Origin: Deinococcus detaillensis
GTDB lineage: Bacteria; Deinococcota; Deinococci; Deinococcales; Deinococcaceae
Assembly: GCF_007280555.1 (NCBI RefSeq)
Contig: NZ_VKDB01000012.1
Location: forward strand, 40,477-104,476
DNA length: 64,000 nucleotides
Direction: 5' to 3'
A program made the position numbers and the translations under genes. The notes under the pieces were generated by a model. It saw only the letters and a program-made list of their open reading frames with translations. It searched no databases and was not told the DNA's origin. This document shows, piece by piece, positions 47,349-56,324 of the stretch. Numbering within the stretch: position 1 is the first letter of the stretch; each line of letters starts with the position of its first letter.

Positions 47349-47801
47349 ATGACTGCTTCAAGCGCCCTCGCCGCTCCTTATCTCAGCGGCCTGACTTTAG
47401 ACCACATCGCGGTGGCCACGCCCGACTTAGACAGCGGCAGCGCGGCTTACTTGGCGCTCAACTTGCGCCCGGAAGGGCCAGACGAAGACGTGCCGGGACA
47501 GGGGGTGCGGGTGCGGGCCTTTGAGATCGGCGGCAGCTTGATCGAACTGCTGATGCCCACCCGTGAGAGCAGTCCCATCGCCACTTTTTTGGCCAAGCGC
47601 GGCGCGGGCCTGCATCATCTGGCCTTCCGGGTCAGTGACTTGGCAGCCGAAATGCAGCGGCTCTCGACGTTGGGCGCGGTCTTTATCAGCGCAGAGCCCC
47701 AAGCCGGACGCGCCGGAACGCGGGTGGCCTTTTTGCACCCCAAATGGAGCGGCGGCACCCTCATCGAGCTGGTGGAGCATCCGGCGGAGCGGGGCGAGTG
47801 A
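47349..47801 (+). CDS. mce: Methylmalonyl-CoA epimerase
   Basis: A 150-residue vicinal-oxygen-chelate (glyoxalase-type) protein. The metal ligands appear as DHIAVATPDL (His), GLHHLAFRVSDL (His) and TLIELVE (Glu); GSLIELLMPT is also typical of the epimerase. It interconverts (R)- and (S)-methylmalonyl-CoA in propionyl-CoA degradation. ATG 47349 is leaderless behind TAAACT (47337-47342). Its stop overlaps the VanZ-like gene's start. Confidence 0.9.
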   Translation: MTASSALAAPYLSGLTLDHIAVATPDLDSGSAAYLALNLRPEGPDEDVPGQGVRVRAFEIGGSLIELLMPTRESSPIATFLAKRGAGLHHLAFRVSDLAAEMQRLSTLGAVFISAEPQAGRAGTRVAFLHPKWSGGTLIELVEHPAERGE

Positions 47802-48187
47802 CGGCTCCTCTCTCCCCTGCCCCGCATCCGCCCGCCAACCGCCTCTGGTGGCTGCCCACGCTGGCACTGATGGCCGTGATCTGGGTGCTGAGCAGCCGCG
47901 CCGACCCCATCGGCATTCCCTTGCCGCACCCGCTCGACTGGGCCGCTCACTTTGTCAGCTACGCCGCGCTGGGGTTTTGCGCCGCCCGCGCCAGCGGTTC
48001 GTGGACGCTGGGCTGGGTGCTGGCGGCTTGGTTCGGGGCCTTTGATGAAGTTCACCAGGCCTTCGTGCCGGGGCGCGAGGCGGGCATCAGCGATTGGTGG
48101 TTTGATCTGCTGGGCGCGGCACTGGGCAGCCGCCTGACGCTGGGCAGGGTAAGGGCGCTGCCGAAAGCTGAGCGGAGTCAGGGCTGA
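47798..48187 (+). CDS. VanZ-like membrane protein
   Basis: A 129-residue protein with three or four hydrophobic segments in the VanZ pattern: WLPTLALMAVIWVLSSRADP, LDWAAHFVSYAALGFCAARA, DEVHQAFVPGREAGISDWWFDLLGAALGS. The DE(x)HQxFVPGRxxxxxDxxxDxxGAxxG motif is diagnostic of the family, whose function is unclear. The start is GTG 47798, which overlaps the preceding stop (GTGA). Its end overlaps the convergent lipoprotein gene by 10 bp. Confidence 0.85.
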   Translation: MTAPLSPAPHPPANRLWWLPTLALMAVIWVLSSRADPIGIPLPHPLDWAAHFVSYAALGFCAARASGSWTLGWVLAAWFGAFDEVHQAFVPGREAGISDWWFDLLGAALGSRLTLGRVRALPKAERSQG

Positions 48188-49212
48188 GCTGGAGGGCTGA
48201 CCGGCGCGGTGATCGGCACCAGCCAAGTCACAGCGCGGGGGTTGTTGAAAGTGGCCAGGGGAGCGTTGCGCCAGCCGTTGCCTGCCAAGCCGTAAGCGCT
48301 GTCAAACTGGGTCAGGGTGGTGGCGTCTAAACTGTAGAGGGTGGCGTCGGGCGCGTAGGTTACGTCGCGCAGATCGCTAAAATAAGCGGGGATGCCGGTC
48401 TTGGTGCCGTTCCAGATCAGCAGCGGAGCGCTGGAGCCGCTTTGCCAAGCCCCCAGCAAGCGGTCACTGCTGTACAAGTTGCTGGCGGGGGTGTTGAGCT
48501 GGGTGGTGGCGGGCAGCGCCGTGAGGGTGCCGCTGCTGCTCAGCGTCTGCACCCCACTGGCCGCCGCCGCGTACAGCGCTCCCTTGAAAAGGGCCAGATC
48601 GTTGATGGTCGGCACGCTGACCGGCGAGGCGAGACTGCTGCTGCCGTCGCTGTTGCGGCTGACCCGCAGCAGCTCCGAGCCGCTGCCCACCGCCGGATGC
48701 ACCGCCCAGACCGTGTCGCCCTGCACCGCCAGACGGGTTTGCAGCGGCGTGCTGGGCGTCGGCGCGGGCAAGGTGGCGCTAAAGGACACGCTGCCGTCGC
48801 TGCGCCACACCACCACCTGTTGCAGCGCTCCATTGCCGCAGTCCGAGAGCGCCGCCAAACGGTCGAGCGCGGCGCTGACTTCCAACTTGACGTAGCAGGG
48901 CCTAAAGGCCGCGTCAGTGGGATTGGGCTGCGAAACCGGATTGGCCAAGTTGGCGTCGCGGGTTTCAAGGTGATCCGTGTAGAGCAGGGCCAATTTGCTG
49001 CCGCCTGGCAAAGTTGCCAGGTCAACCGCGTTCGGCACGCCAGCAGTTTGCTGCACCCCCGTTTTGCCGACGTCCACGGTGCTGAGCGCGGCCGCGCTGC
49101 CGGTGCCCGACAACACCGCCAGCCGAATGGTCACGGCGTCTTCGGTGGTGCCGGTGCAGGCGCTCAGCACGGCGGGAAGGAGAAGCGGCAAGAAAAACAT
49201 TGAGCGGCGCAT
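48178..49212 (-). CDS. Lipoprotein with beta-propeller-like repeats
   Basis: A 344-residue exported protein from ATG 49212 with an AAAGGAG site. Its lipobox is VLSAC after a signal helix (FFLPLLLPAVLSAC). The body is rich in short strand-forming repeats (SSGTLTALPATTQLN, LYSLDATTLTQFD, LLRVSRNSDGSSSLASPV) suggestive of a propeller or bounded beta-repeat fold. I cannot assign a function. It follows the LptD-like gene on the same strand with a 69-bp gap, which suggests a role at the outer membrane or envelope. Confidence 0.7.
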   Translation of the reverse strand: MRRSMFFLPLLLPAVLSACTGTTEDAVTIRLAVLSGTGSAAALSTVDVGKTGVQQTAGVPNAVDLATLPGGSKLALLYTDHLETRDANLANPVSQPNPTDAAFRPCYVKLEVSAALDRLAALSDCGNGALQQVVVWRSDGSVSFSATLPAPTPSTPLQTRLAVQGDTVWAVHPAVGSGSELLRVSRNSDGSSSLASPVSVPTINDLALFKGALYAAAASGVQTLSSSGTLTALPATTQLNTPASNLYSSDRLLGAWQSGSSAPLLIWNGTKTGIPAYFSDLRDVTYAPDATLYSLDATTLTQFDSAYGLAGNGWRNAPLATFNNPRAVTWLVPITAPVSPPAQP

Positions 49213-49281
49213 GGTGGCTCCTTTCGGAAGGAAGAAGAAAGAGAAAGTGGAGCAGCAGACTTGATGCACTTGTTTAAATAT

Positions 49282-52149
49282 TCACTTGTTCAAGTTAAAG
49301 ACCGGAAAAGTGCTGACCCCGGCGGTGTTGTCAAACGCCGAGATGCTGCCCGCACCCGGAATCACCAATCCGATTCGGAAGCGCTTGGCCACCGGATTGA
49401 TCTCGGCCTGAAAAGCCCAGCAGCAGCGGTCGACGGTCAGCAGCAAGACGGGTTGCAGCGGGGCGGTGTCGGTGCGCACCCCGTTGACCCAACTCAGCGT
49501 TTGCTGGAAGGTGGCGGTCAGCGAGGCGTCGGGTTTGTCCTGGCGGCCAAAGGTGAAATTGAAGGCCAGCGGCTGCAAACTCAGGGTCTCATTCAATGGC
49601 TGATTGGGGCCGTAGACCGGAGCGCGGGTGTAGCTGGCCAGCCCGCTGAGCGCCACCCGGCGGCCAAATTGCCAGTCGCCGCTGAGGCTGGCACTCTGCA
49701 CATAAAAAGCGTCTTTTTGCAAGCTGCCGGGCGTCGCCAAACTGACTTGGGCGCTCAGGCGCTGAGCCGGGCGGGTAGAGGTGAGCGCCGCCGTGAGACT
49801 GGGGCGCGTCCACTCGGTGTTGCCCAGATCGTAGGGGCCGCCGTATTTGAGGTTCCAATTCACGCTGCTGGGCGCGGTGCTGGCCGAGTTCTGGTTGGGC
49901 GAGTATCCGCCCGGCAAATTGCCCACGCTGAAATACACCGTGTCGTTGGTGTAGGCATTGGGCGTGCCCGGATTCTGCACGCTGCCTTTGGGCAAGGTTA
50001 GGTTGTGGGTGCTGGAAAAAGCGTAGTCGCGCCAGTTGACATTCAGCGTGCCGCCCACGCTGGGCGACTGCAAATTAACCGTTTCGCTGAGGCTCAGCGT
50101 CACCGGATTGAGAACCGCGTCACGGGTGGCCACCGCGCCCGCGCTGACCGTCACGCTTTGCAGCTCCCGCTTTTTGAGGTCTTGCACCAGCGACACCCCA
50201 AAGGTGTTGGTTCTTACGCCGCCAATCGCCTTGACGGTGGTGGTAAAAGGCGCGGGGCCGGTTCGGTAATCGTAGCTGCCCGCAAACGAAACGTTGAGCC
50301 CCCGAGCCGCCGACGCGCCGAATGAACCGCTCCCAGTCACACTTTCCAGTTGGCCTTCAAAAAAGTCGTGCTTGACATCGAGGCTGAGCTGCAGCGGCTC
50401 CTGCGCCACGCTGATGTTGAGGTCGGCGGGCTGCTGCTTGTCGGCAGGCAACACCAAATCGTAGTCCTGCGTGAGCCGGACAGCCACGCCGGAAGCGGGC
50501 GTCAGGTTGAGCGCGAAGCCCACCGGAGCGCTAAGCAGCTTGCTCTGAATCTGGTCGAAGGCAAAGGGACTGACTCCCTCGCGGCGCAAGTACGTGTATT
50601 TGACGGTGAAACTGCCCGCGCTGCTCGGCAAGTTGATCGGCGTGCCGTAAGCGCTGTAGAGAGGCGCGTACCCGCCGCTGGAGGCCCGCACCCCAAACGC
50701 CTGAGTCAAGCTGCCGCCGATACTCAAATCCACCGTGCGCTGACCAGTCAGGTAATAGCGGCCCGTGAAGGTGTTACTGATATTGAGATCCGCATTGCGC
50801 CAGGGGCGGGCCAGATAAGTAATCTGGTGTTCTTCTTGCAGGCGGGCGGCGGCGTAGTTGGGGCCCTGCAGCACCGCCGAGCGGCTGAGCGGGTTGCTGG
50901 CGGCCTCGTAGTCGCCCACCGTGAACTTGAAATCGGCGCTGAGGGTGCTGCCGCTCCGGTACGTCACCAGATACGGATCAGGGTCGATCACCACTTCCGG
51001 TTTCTTAAGCGGCGCGGCCAAGGTCAGGGCCGGATCTAACCCGCGCTGATCAGCCACCGTCACACCGATTTTGACGTTGTTGACACCCTTGACATTGATC
51101 ACCGTTACGTCGGCCTGCGCGTTGATGGCGGTCACGCCCTTGTTGGGGTCGCTGTCGAGCAGCCCGATAGCTTTGCGGACGCCGGAGACGCTGTACACCA
51201 GGCCGCCCGGCGCGGTGTTGTCCAAGTCGGCGTGGCCTTTGGCGGCAAAGTTGAAATCAATGGCGTAACCGCTGGTGAAGTTGCCCTGCGCGTCGGCGGG
51301 GTTGGGTTCGGCCAGGCCGTAGACGTTCAGGCGGTCTAAGTACGGCAGCGGCGCGTAGACGGTGAATTCGCCGCCGCCGCCGAAACTCGGAGCGCGGTTT
51401 TGGTAGTAGCGCAGGAAGGTGGTGCCCAGCGTATTGCTGCTGAACGCGAACGGCAAATCTGCTTTGAAGGTGCGTCCATCAACCTTGTCGTTGGTGTAGC
51501 TGAGCTTAGGCTGGCGCGAGGGGTCGTTGAGCGGCAGCGCCACGATCGGCAAGTACAGCACCGGCGTACCTGCCAGCAGCAAGGTGGCCTGGTAGCCAAT
51601 CAGTCGGTCGCCGGGATACAGCAGCAGCCGCTTGGCCCTGAAGGCGTAATCGTCGGGGGTGCGCCCACACTTGGCGCAGGGCGTGAAATAGCTGTTCTGA
51701 GCGGTGAGCTGGCCCGGAATGCGCTCCACCATCTCACCGCGAATCTCCAATTCAGCGTCGCTGATAATCACGTCTTCGCCGCTGATCGCCTGATTGCCGA
51801 GGTTGACCACCAAATCCGAGCCGCCGAGGTGCTGCACCGCGCCGCTGGCGTCCACCGCGTCGTAGCGCCCCGGCCCAATCAGCGTCAGGGTGCGGCGGCT
51901 GCGGTTAAATTCCACGCGGGTGGCCGTCACCACGTCGTCGTCTATTCGCAGCTCTACCCTGTCGCCGCTGATCACCACGATGTCTTGATCGTCCACTTTG
52001 CTCAGCTCGAGCCGGTCGGCCTGAATAATCCGCACCGTGCGGGCCTGCGCCGTGCCGAGGCCAAGCACCAGCAAACCGGCCAGCAGCGAAGCGGCGCGGC
52101 TGTGCGGGCGCGGTGTCAGCGGGGGAAGCGGCGCGGCCTGACGGATCAC
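49282..52149 (-). CDS. LptD/OstA-like outer-membrane protein
   Basis: A 955-residue exported protein. A signal peptide near residue 30 (SLLAGLLVLGLGTAQA) is followed by an OstA/LptA-like beta-jellyroll domain (about 45-165: ADRLELSKVDDQDIVVISGD...). The segment YFTPCAKCGRTPDDYAFRAKR, equivalent to the LptD 'T.C...DWYLRA' region, leads into a long, strand-rich, aromatic-ending barrel. LptD inserts LPS in diderms; Deinococcus lacks typical LPS, so the ligand here is uncertain. The start is GTG 52149, five bases below the spoIID-like stop, within a likely single transcript. Confidence 0.8.
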   Translation of the reverse strand: MIRQAAPLPPLTPRPHSRAASLLAGLLVLGLGTAQARTVRIIQADRLELSKVDDQDIVVISGDRVELRIDDDVVTATRVEFNRSRRTLTLIGPGRYDAVDASGAVQHLGGSDLVVNLGNQAISGEDVIISDAELEIRGEMVERIPGQLTAQNSYFTPCAKCGRTPDDYAFRAKRLLLYPGDRLIGYQATLLLAGTPVLYLPIVALPLNDPSRQPKLSYTNDKVDGRTFKADLPFAFSSNTLGTTFLRYYQNRAPSFGGGGEFTVYAPLPYLDRLNVYGLAEPNPADAQGNFTSGYAIDFNFAAKGHADLDNTAPGGLVYSVSGVRKAIGLLDSDPNKGVTAINAQADVTVINVKGVNNVKIGVTVADQRGLDPALTLAAPLKKPEVVIDPDPYLVTYRSGSTLSADFKFTVGDYEAASNPLSRSAVLQGPNYAAARLQEEHQITYLARPWRNADLNISNTFTGRYYLTGQRTVDLSIGGSLTQAFGVRASSGGYAPLYSAYGTPINLPSSAGSFTVKYTYLRREGVSPFAFDQIQSKLLSAPVGFALNLTPASGVAVRLTQDYDLVLPADKQQPADLNISVAQEPLQLSLDVKHDFFEGQLESVTGSGSFGASAARGLNVSFAGSYDYRTGPAPFTTTVKAIGGVRTNTFGVSLVQDLKKRELQSVTVSAGAVATRDAVLNPVTLSLSETVNLQSPSVGGTLNVNWRDYAFSSTHNLTLPKGSVQNPGTPNAYTNDTVYFSVGNLPGGYSPNQNSASTAPSSVNWNLKYGGPYDLGNTEWTRPSLTAALTSTRPAQRLSAQVSLATPGSLQKDAFYVQSASLSGDWQFGRRVALSGLASYTRAPVYGPNQPLNETLSLQPLAFNFTFGRQDKPDASLTATFQQTLSWVNGVRTDTAPLQPVLLLTVDRCCWAFQAEINPVAKRFRIGLVIPGAGSISAFDNTAGVSTFPVFNLNK

Positions 52150-52153
52150 AGGG

Positions 52154-53437
52154 TCACAGATCAGCCGGAAGCGACATCGGGAAAAGCGGAGGGCTGGACA
52201 GGTTGGCCAGTTCGAATGGACTGAACGCAGGCGCACGGAGAGGATCTGGGTTCGACTGCTCAGCAGCAGAGGCCGTCAAAGCAGGCCCAAAGCCGCGCCG
52301 CGCCGCCGCTGAGAGCGGCAACGTCGGCCCGAGTTGCGGCCCTGGCGCGTCGGCTTGGCTCTCGGTCAGCACACTCACGCTCGCGCCGGGGTAGTAAAAG
52401 TCCAGCAGCGCCAGATCGCTTTTGCCGCTCTGGGCCATCCCCCTCGCTCCCCACTGCGACAGCCCCACGCCGTGCCCGGAGCCGGAGCCGGTCAGCGTCA
52501 GGGCCGCGCTGTCTAGGCTGAGGCGCACCTTGGAAGACTTGGCCCCCAGCGAGCGCAAAAAGCCGCCCGCGTTAGCCCCGGCCAGCGTCTTGCTGCCGAG
52601 CTCACCCACCAGATTCAGTTCCATCACCCGGCCCGAGGTGCTGGCTTTGCTGACGCTCAGGGCGCTGAGTTTGCCCAGCCGCACGCCGTAGCGGGCCGCC
52701 ACCTCCTGCACCGTGCCGAGCGCCGAGACGATCACCCAGGGTTTTTGAGCGCTGGGCGACGCCGGATCGGGCTGCGCCCTGAGGTAAGAGATGTCGCGGC
52801 CCCAGGCCTCCAAGCTGCTGGCCGTGTAGCCGCCGGAATCCGCCGAAAAGTAAGTGTCGGCCAACTTGCCGCCGCTGCTGACCACTTCGGCGCGGGTCGA
52901 GAGCACCGCCGCGTCTGAAAGCGGGTGCTCCTTGGCCACGCCCCCGTAGACTTGGCACTGGGTGGTGGAGCACAAATCGTAAGGCGCAGCCGGATTGATG
53001 CGGGCCGCCGCGTAGGTGCGCGCAATGATGGCCTGCGCCCGCACCGCCGCCTGCGGCCACAGCGGCGGCATTTCGGCAGGCACCACGCCGCGCAAGTACT
53101 CTTCGATGTCCACCACGTTGATGGCCTGCACCCCGCTTCCCACCGCCCGCACGGTCAGTCCGCCCCGGTAGCGGTGGCCCGCGACTTCCAGCGTGCCGCC
53201 AGCATTGGGCGGCAAACTCAGTACCTCGCTGCCGGTGTCTTGGCCGCCGAGGGTCAGCTTGCCGCCGCGCACCCCGATGTTCCAGCGGGTCGTGGACGTA
53301 GAAAGGGCGGTGCTGGGCGCGGTGTTGACACTCAGCGCCGCGCTGCTGGCAATCAAAATACGCACGTTTTGGGCGGCGGCAGATGGGGCGGCCAACAGAG
53401 CGAAGGCAAGGATGGGCAGCGCAGGGGGCAGACGCAT
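52154..53437 (-). CDS. SpoIID/LytB-domain protein
   Basis: A 427-residue exported protein with signal peptide MRLPPALPILAFALLAAPSAAA. The SpoIID domain is clear: VDIEEYLRGVVPAEMPPLWPQAAVRAQAIIARTYA and the C-terminal GSGHGVGLSQWGARGMA. In Bacillus SpoIID is a peptidoglycan lytic transglycosylase; non-sporulating bacteria use the domain for wall remodelling. ATG 53437 lies 7 nt after TAAGCT on the minus strand, so it is probably leaderless. It precedes the LptD-like gene by 4 nt, suggesting coordinated wall and outer-membrane functions. Confidence 0.85.
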   Translation of the reverse strand: MRLPPALPILAFALLAAPSAAAQNVRILIASSAALSVNTAPSTALSTSTTRWNIGVRGGKLTLGGQDTGSEVLSLPPNAGGTLEVAGHRYRGGLTVRAVGSGVQAINVVDIEEYLRGVVPAEMPPLWPQAAVRAQAIIARTYAAARINPAAPYDLCSTTQCQVYGGVAKEHPLSDAAVLSTRAEVVSSGGKLADTYFSADSGGYTASSLEAWGRDISYLRAQPDPASPSAQKPWVIVSALGTVQEVAARYGVRLGKLSALSVSKASTSGRVMELNLVGELGSKTLAGANAGGFLRSLGAKSSKVRLSLDSAALTLTGSGSGHGVGLSQWGARGMAQSGKSDLALLDFYYPGASVSVLTESQADAPGPQLGPTLPLSAAARRGFGPALTASAAEQSNPDPLRAPAFSPFELANLSSPPLFPMSLPADL

Positions 53438-53544
53438 GAAGGCTAGCTTAACCAATTTTGTTGGTGGATGACGTGAGAACCGCCCCCCAGCCGGTGAGAG
53501 CGGGCCATACTGCTCGGAGATGCAGCAGACACTGAGCCGAGAAA

Positions 53545-54690
53545 ATGGGTAACGTCTACGCGCACGTCGGCCAAACGTTTGAGCCGGTGCCCTACGACGT
53601 GGTGGTGCTGGGTGCGGGGCGGATGGGGAGCTTGGCGGCGCATTTTTTGATGCTGGAGCGCCCCAGTCTCAAGCTGCTGCTGCTCGATCAGGGCGGCCTG
53701 CCCAATGAAGAAGGCGCGACCATTTTGGCTCCCGGCATCTGGACGGCGCTCGACGTGCCGCCCGGCAAACGCGCACAGGCCGACTGGACGCGCCGCCTGC
53801 TCACGGGCGACCTCAGCCCTGAAGACGGCGGGTTGGGCAAGGCCGGCCAGAGCGACGCGCCGACTTTACCGCGCGGCCTGGTGGAGCTGCTGGCAAACAG
53901 CGTGGAGGGCAGCAGGCCCAGCCGTGAAGTGCGCGGCCTGCCCGCCGACCTCGCAGACTTCGACGCCTTGCCTTTCGCCCGCCTCGATCCTCTGGCCCTG
54001 AGTTACAGCGCCGCCTCGCTGACCACTCGCGCCGCCCAGAGCGCCGTTCGGACGGGGGCCGATTTGATGCTGAACGTGAAAGCTCAGCCGATCCAGACTG
54101 GCGTCAAACTCAGCCGCCTCAGCGTCACCAACACCCACCAGATCGTCGTTCACGAAACGCACCTGCTTGAGGCGGGGCAGGTGATCGTGGCCGCCGGAGC
54201 CGAGGGGCCGCACCTTGCCGAAAACGCGCTGGGCAGCGTGACGCACCATGCGCGGGCTTACCGGCAGTTGCCGCGCCTCAACGTCGCCACCAGCGACACC
54301 ACTGCGGTTCTCCGGGCGGCGGGCCTGACCTTGCGGCCCTACGCCGGGGGCCTGACCCTCGTGCCGCCGGTTCATCACCGCGACCCGCACGGCTACGCGC
54401 CCACTGGCGGGCGACTGAGCGGCGTACCGGTGGGCCTGCGCCGCGAAACCCTAGAAGACGTGCTGAGGGCCATGGACGTTCTACCCGCTCTCGGCACCGC
54501 CGCGCTTGAGCTGGGCCGCAGCGTCAGTGACGTGCCGGGCGCTTGGTTAGCCCTCCCACAAGGGGGCTGGCCGCTGTTTGAGCCGCTGACCGAGCGCCAC
54601 TGGCTGCTGCTCGGCGGCGAGAAAGCCGATCTGGTGGGGCCAGCCGTGGCGCGGGAACTGGCAAAAGCGGTAATCGGGTCAGTCGAGTAA
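53545..54690 (+). CDS. FAD-dependent oxidoreductase
   Basis: A 381-residue protein with an N-terminal dinucleotide-binding fold (YDVVVLGAGRMGSLAAHFLM, GxGxxG type) and a DAO-family layout: VIVAAGAEGPHL in the middle and a C-terminal second FAD-contacting segment (LPQGGWPLFEPL...WLLLGGEKADLVGPAVARELA). It is a D-amino-acid or sarcosine oxidase-like enzyme; the substrate is unknown. It begins with a polar N-terminus of about 15 residues before the fold, and no signal peptide is seen. Confidence 0.8.
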   Translation: MGNVYAHVGQTFEPVPYDVVVLGAGRMGSLAAHFLMLERPSLKLLLLDQGGLPNEEGATILAPGIWTALDVPPGKRAQADWTRRLLTGDLSPEDGGLGKAGQSDAPTLPRGLVELLANSVEGSRPSREVRGLPADLADFDALPFARLDPLALSYSAASLTTRAAQSAVRTGADLMLNVKAQPIQTGVKLSRLSVTNTHQIVVHETHLLEAGQVIVAAGAEGPHLAENALGSVTHHARAYRQLPRLNVATSDTTAVLRAAGLTLRPYAGGLTLVPPVHHRDPHGYAPTGGRLSGVPVGLRRETLEDVLRAMDVLPALGTAALELGRSVSDVPGAWLALPQGGWPLFEPLTERHWLLLGGEKADLVGPAVARELAKAVIGSVE

Positions 54691-54732
54691 AGTCCGAACG
54701 CCCTCTGCCACGCGACTTTCCGGTGCATGAAT

Positions 54733-54761
54733 TTGACTTCTCCTGAATACCACGCTATCTT
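54733..54761 (+). promoter_or_regulatory. Promoter of the cold-shock gene
   Basis: TTGACT (54733-54738) and TATCTT (54756-54761) are spaced by 17 bp. Transcription should start near 54768, about 190 nt before the cold-shock ATG. A CCGCC/GGCGG hairpin (54772-54776, 54784-54788) with a following T run lies at the very start of the leader. Confidence 0.65.
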
Positions 54762-54956
54762 GGTTTTATCGCCGCCTGAGAAGGGCGGATTTTTTAATCT
54801 GGTACGGGTCAAATGACCCACTTTGTAGCGTAATCCACAATGTAGGAACGTCAGAGCGGTGAAAATGTGGAAGTTCCAAGTTCGCCAAAAGGTCGAGACC
54901 CCGCACCTATCAACGAACAAGTGTGTGGTTTTACTTGGAATGACTCAAGGAGATGT

Positions 54957-55241
54957 ATGGCTGCAGGACGAGTAAAGTGGTTTAACGCGGAAAAAGGTTT
55001 CGGTTTCATCGAGTGCGAAGGTCAGCCTGACGTGTTCGCGCACTACAGCGCCATCAAGGCGACGGGCTTTCGCAAGCTCAATGAAGGCGATGAAGTCGAG
55101 TTCGATATCGAACCCGGCAAGAATGGTCGTGGCCCCCAAGCCGCCAACATCGTGGTCACCAAAGCGGCTCCCGAAAGTGATCGCGGCGGCAGTGGCGGCG
55201 GCGGTAACTTCGCACGCAGTGGCGGCGGCAATCGCTGGTAA
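54957..55241 (+). CDS. Cold-shock-domain RNA-binding protein
   Basis: A 94-residue CspA-type protein. The cold-shock domain occupies residues 1-68 with RNP1 KGFGFIEC and RNP2 VFAHYSAI. An extra Gly/Ser/Arg-rich tail (about 25 residues) is unusual for short bacterial Csp proteins, though similar tails occur in some. ATG 54957 has AAGGAG; the frame upstream is leader RNA. It probably acts as an RNA chaperone. A leader of about 190 nt with a terminator-like hairpin suggests post-transcriptional temperature control as in other csp genes. Confidence 0.95.
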   Translation: MAAGRVKWFNAEKGFGFIECEGQPDVFAHYSAIKATGFRKLNEGDEVEFDIEPGKNGRGPQAANIVVTKAAPESDRGGSGGGGNFARSGGGNRW

Positions 55242-55262
55242 GTTCTAACACCTCGTTAGAAC
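55242..55262 (+). repeat. Hairpin just past the cold-shock stop
   Basis: GTTCTAA (55242-55248) pairs with TTAGAAC (55256-55262). With the following terminator it forms a tandem 3' structure that could stabilise the mRNA end. Confidence 0.5.
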
Positions 55263-55288
55263 ATTGCTCGGCTTAATATTTTAAGCTC

Positions 55289-55321
55289 AAGAGAAAGACT
55301 CCCGGGTCTTTCTCTTTTTTT
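55289..55321 (+). terminator. Terminator of the cold-shock gene
   Basis: AGAGAAAGAC (55290-55299) pairs with GTCTTTCTCT (55306-55315), followed by a run of T to 55321. Confidence 0.9.
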
Positions 55322-55401
55322 GTGCTCTCTTTTCCGGAACGCATCTGAAGCGCAGTCGCCGCCTTGCTCCGCAGCTCCTTCACTTGCGTTAGCTTAAAGC
55401 C

Positions 55402-56196
55402 ATGTCTTTGCCCACACACCGCCCCCAACTGCTCGCCTTCGATCTCGACGGCACTTTGATTCTGGAAGCCAGCCTGAGCGTGCCCAAGCATACCCAAACG
55501 GCCCTTGGGCGGCTGCGCGGTCTGGGGATTCAGACGGCCATCGTTACCGGACGCGACCATCCACCTTCCGGCGTACTGGACGCGGCGCAACCGGCGGCGG
55601 TGGCCACCAGCAACGGCGGGCGCATCGAGTTCGCGGGGCGGGTGCATCAAGAACTGCGCTTCAGCGAAGAAGAGTTGGCGTCGGTGCTGGCCCACCAGCT
55701 CGGCAACGCCCGCGTGATCGCCTTTACCAGCAGCGCCCTTTACGTCGACATGCCGCCCGGAGTCGCTGCCCCCGAATGGTTGGTGCGGCGGGAACACTAC
55801 CCGCTCAGCGAAGCTCCGGCGAGCGAAATTATCAAAGTGGGCTTTTACCACCCCGAAGTGGCGAGCTGGCGCGACACTCTGCGCGGCCAGCACGCTCAGT
55901 TGGTGTATACCGGTGCCCAGCCGCCTTACCCCGATTTTTTGACGGTGACGCCCAGCGGCGCAGACAAAGGCGCGGCCCTGAGCGTCATTGCCCATCAGCT
56001 TGGCGTCCCGATGGAGCGGGTCACGGCCTTTGGCGACAGCGACAACGACGAAGCGATGCTGTCGGTGGCGGGCTGGGCAGTGCAGGTCGGTTCGCTGCCG
56101 CTGCTGCGCCCCCACGCCAACGAGCAGGTGGAGCGCCCCGAAACGCTGGGCAATTACCTGCACGCTCTGGCAGACAGCTTGGCCGCGGCAACTTGA
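55402..56196 (+). CDS. HAD-superfamily (Cof-type) phosphatase
   Basis: A 264-residue hydrolase. Motif I is LLAFDLDGTLIL, motif II lies around IVTGRDH, motif III has a Lys (DKGAALSVIAHQLGV) and motif IV is AFGDSDNDEAML. The C2B-type cap (about residues 80-185) marks the Cof/YbiV subgroup, which dephosphorylates sugar phosphates or related compounds. ATG 55402 lies 6 nt after TAGCTT (55390-55395), so it is probably leaderless. Confidence 0.9.
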   Translation: MSLPTHRPQLLAFDLDGTLILEASLSVPKHTQTALGRLRGLGIQTAIVTGRDHPPSGVLDAAQPAAVATSNGGRIEFAGRVHQELRFSEEELASVLAHQLGNARVIAFTSSALYVDMPPGVAAPEWLVRREHYPLSEAPASEIIKVGFYHPEVASWRDTLRGQHAQLVYTGAQPPYPDFLTVTPSGADKGAALSVIAHQLGVPMERVTAFGDSDNDEAMLSVAGWAVQVGSLPLLRPHANEQVERPETLGNYLHALADSLAAAT

Positions 56197-56324
56197 GTGG
56201 CGACGCCCAAGGGATGATCCAGCCCAAGATCTGACCCAAAAAACGGCCCGCCGAGCAGGACAAATAACCCAAACAACAACCGATCTCACAAGGCCGAGCG
56301 CGGCTGGGCGCTAGATTTACCACT

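Noticed and set aside
54393..54920. 175-codon minus-strand frame across the cold-shock leader
   Set aside because: It crosses the 3' part of the FAD oxidoreductase gene and the csp promoter, with no start signal and a composition that looks non-coding.
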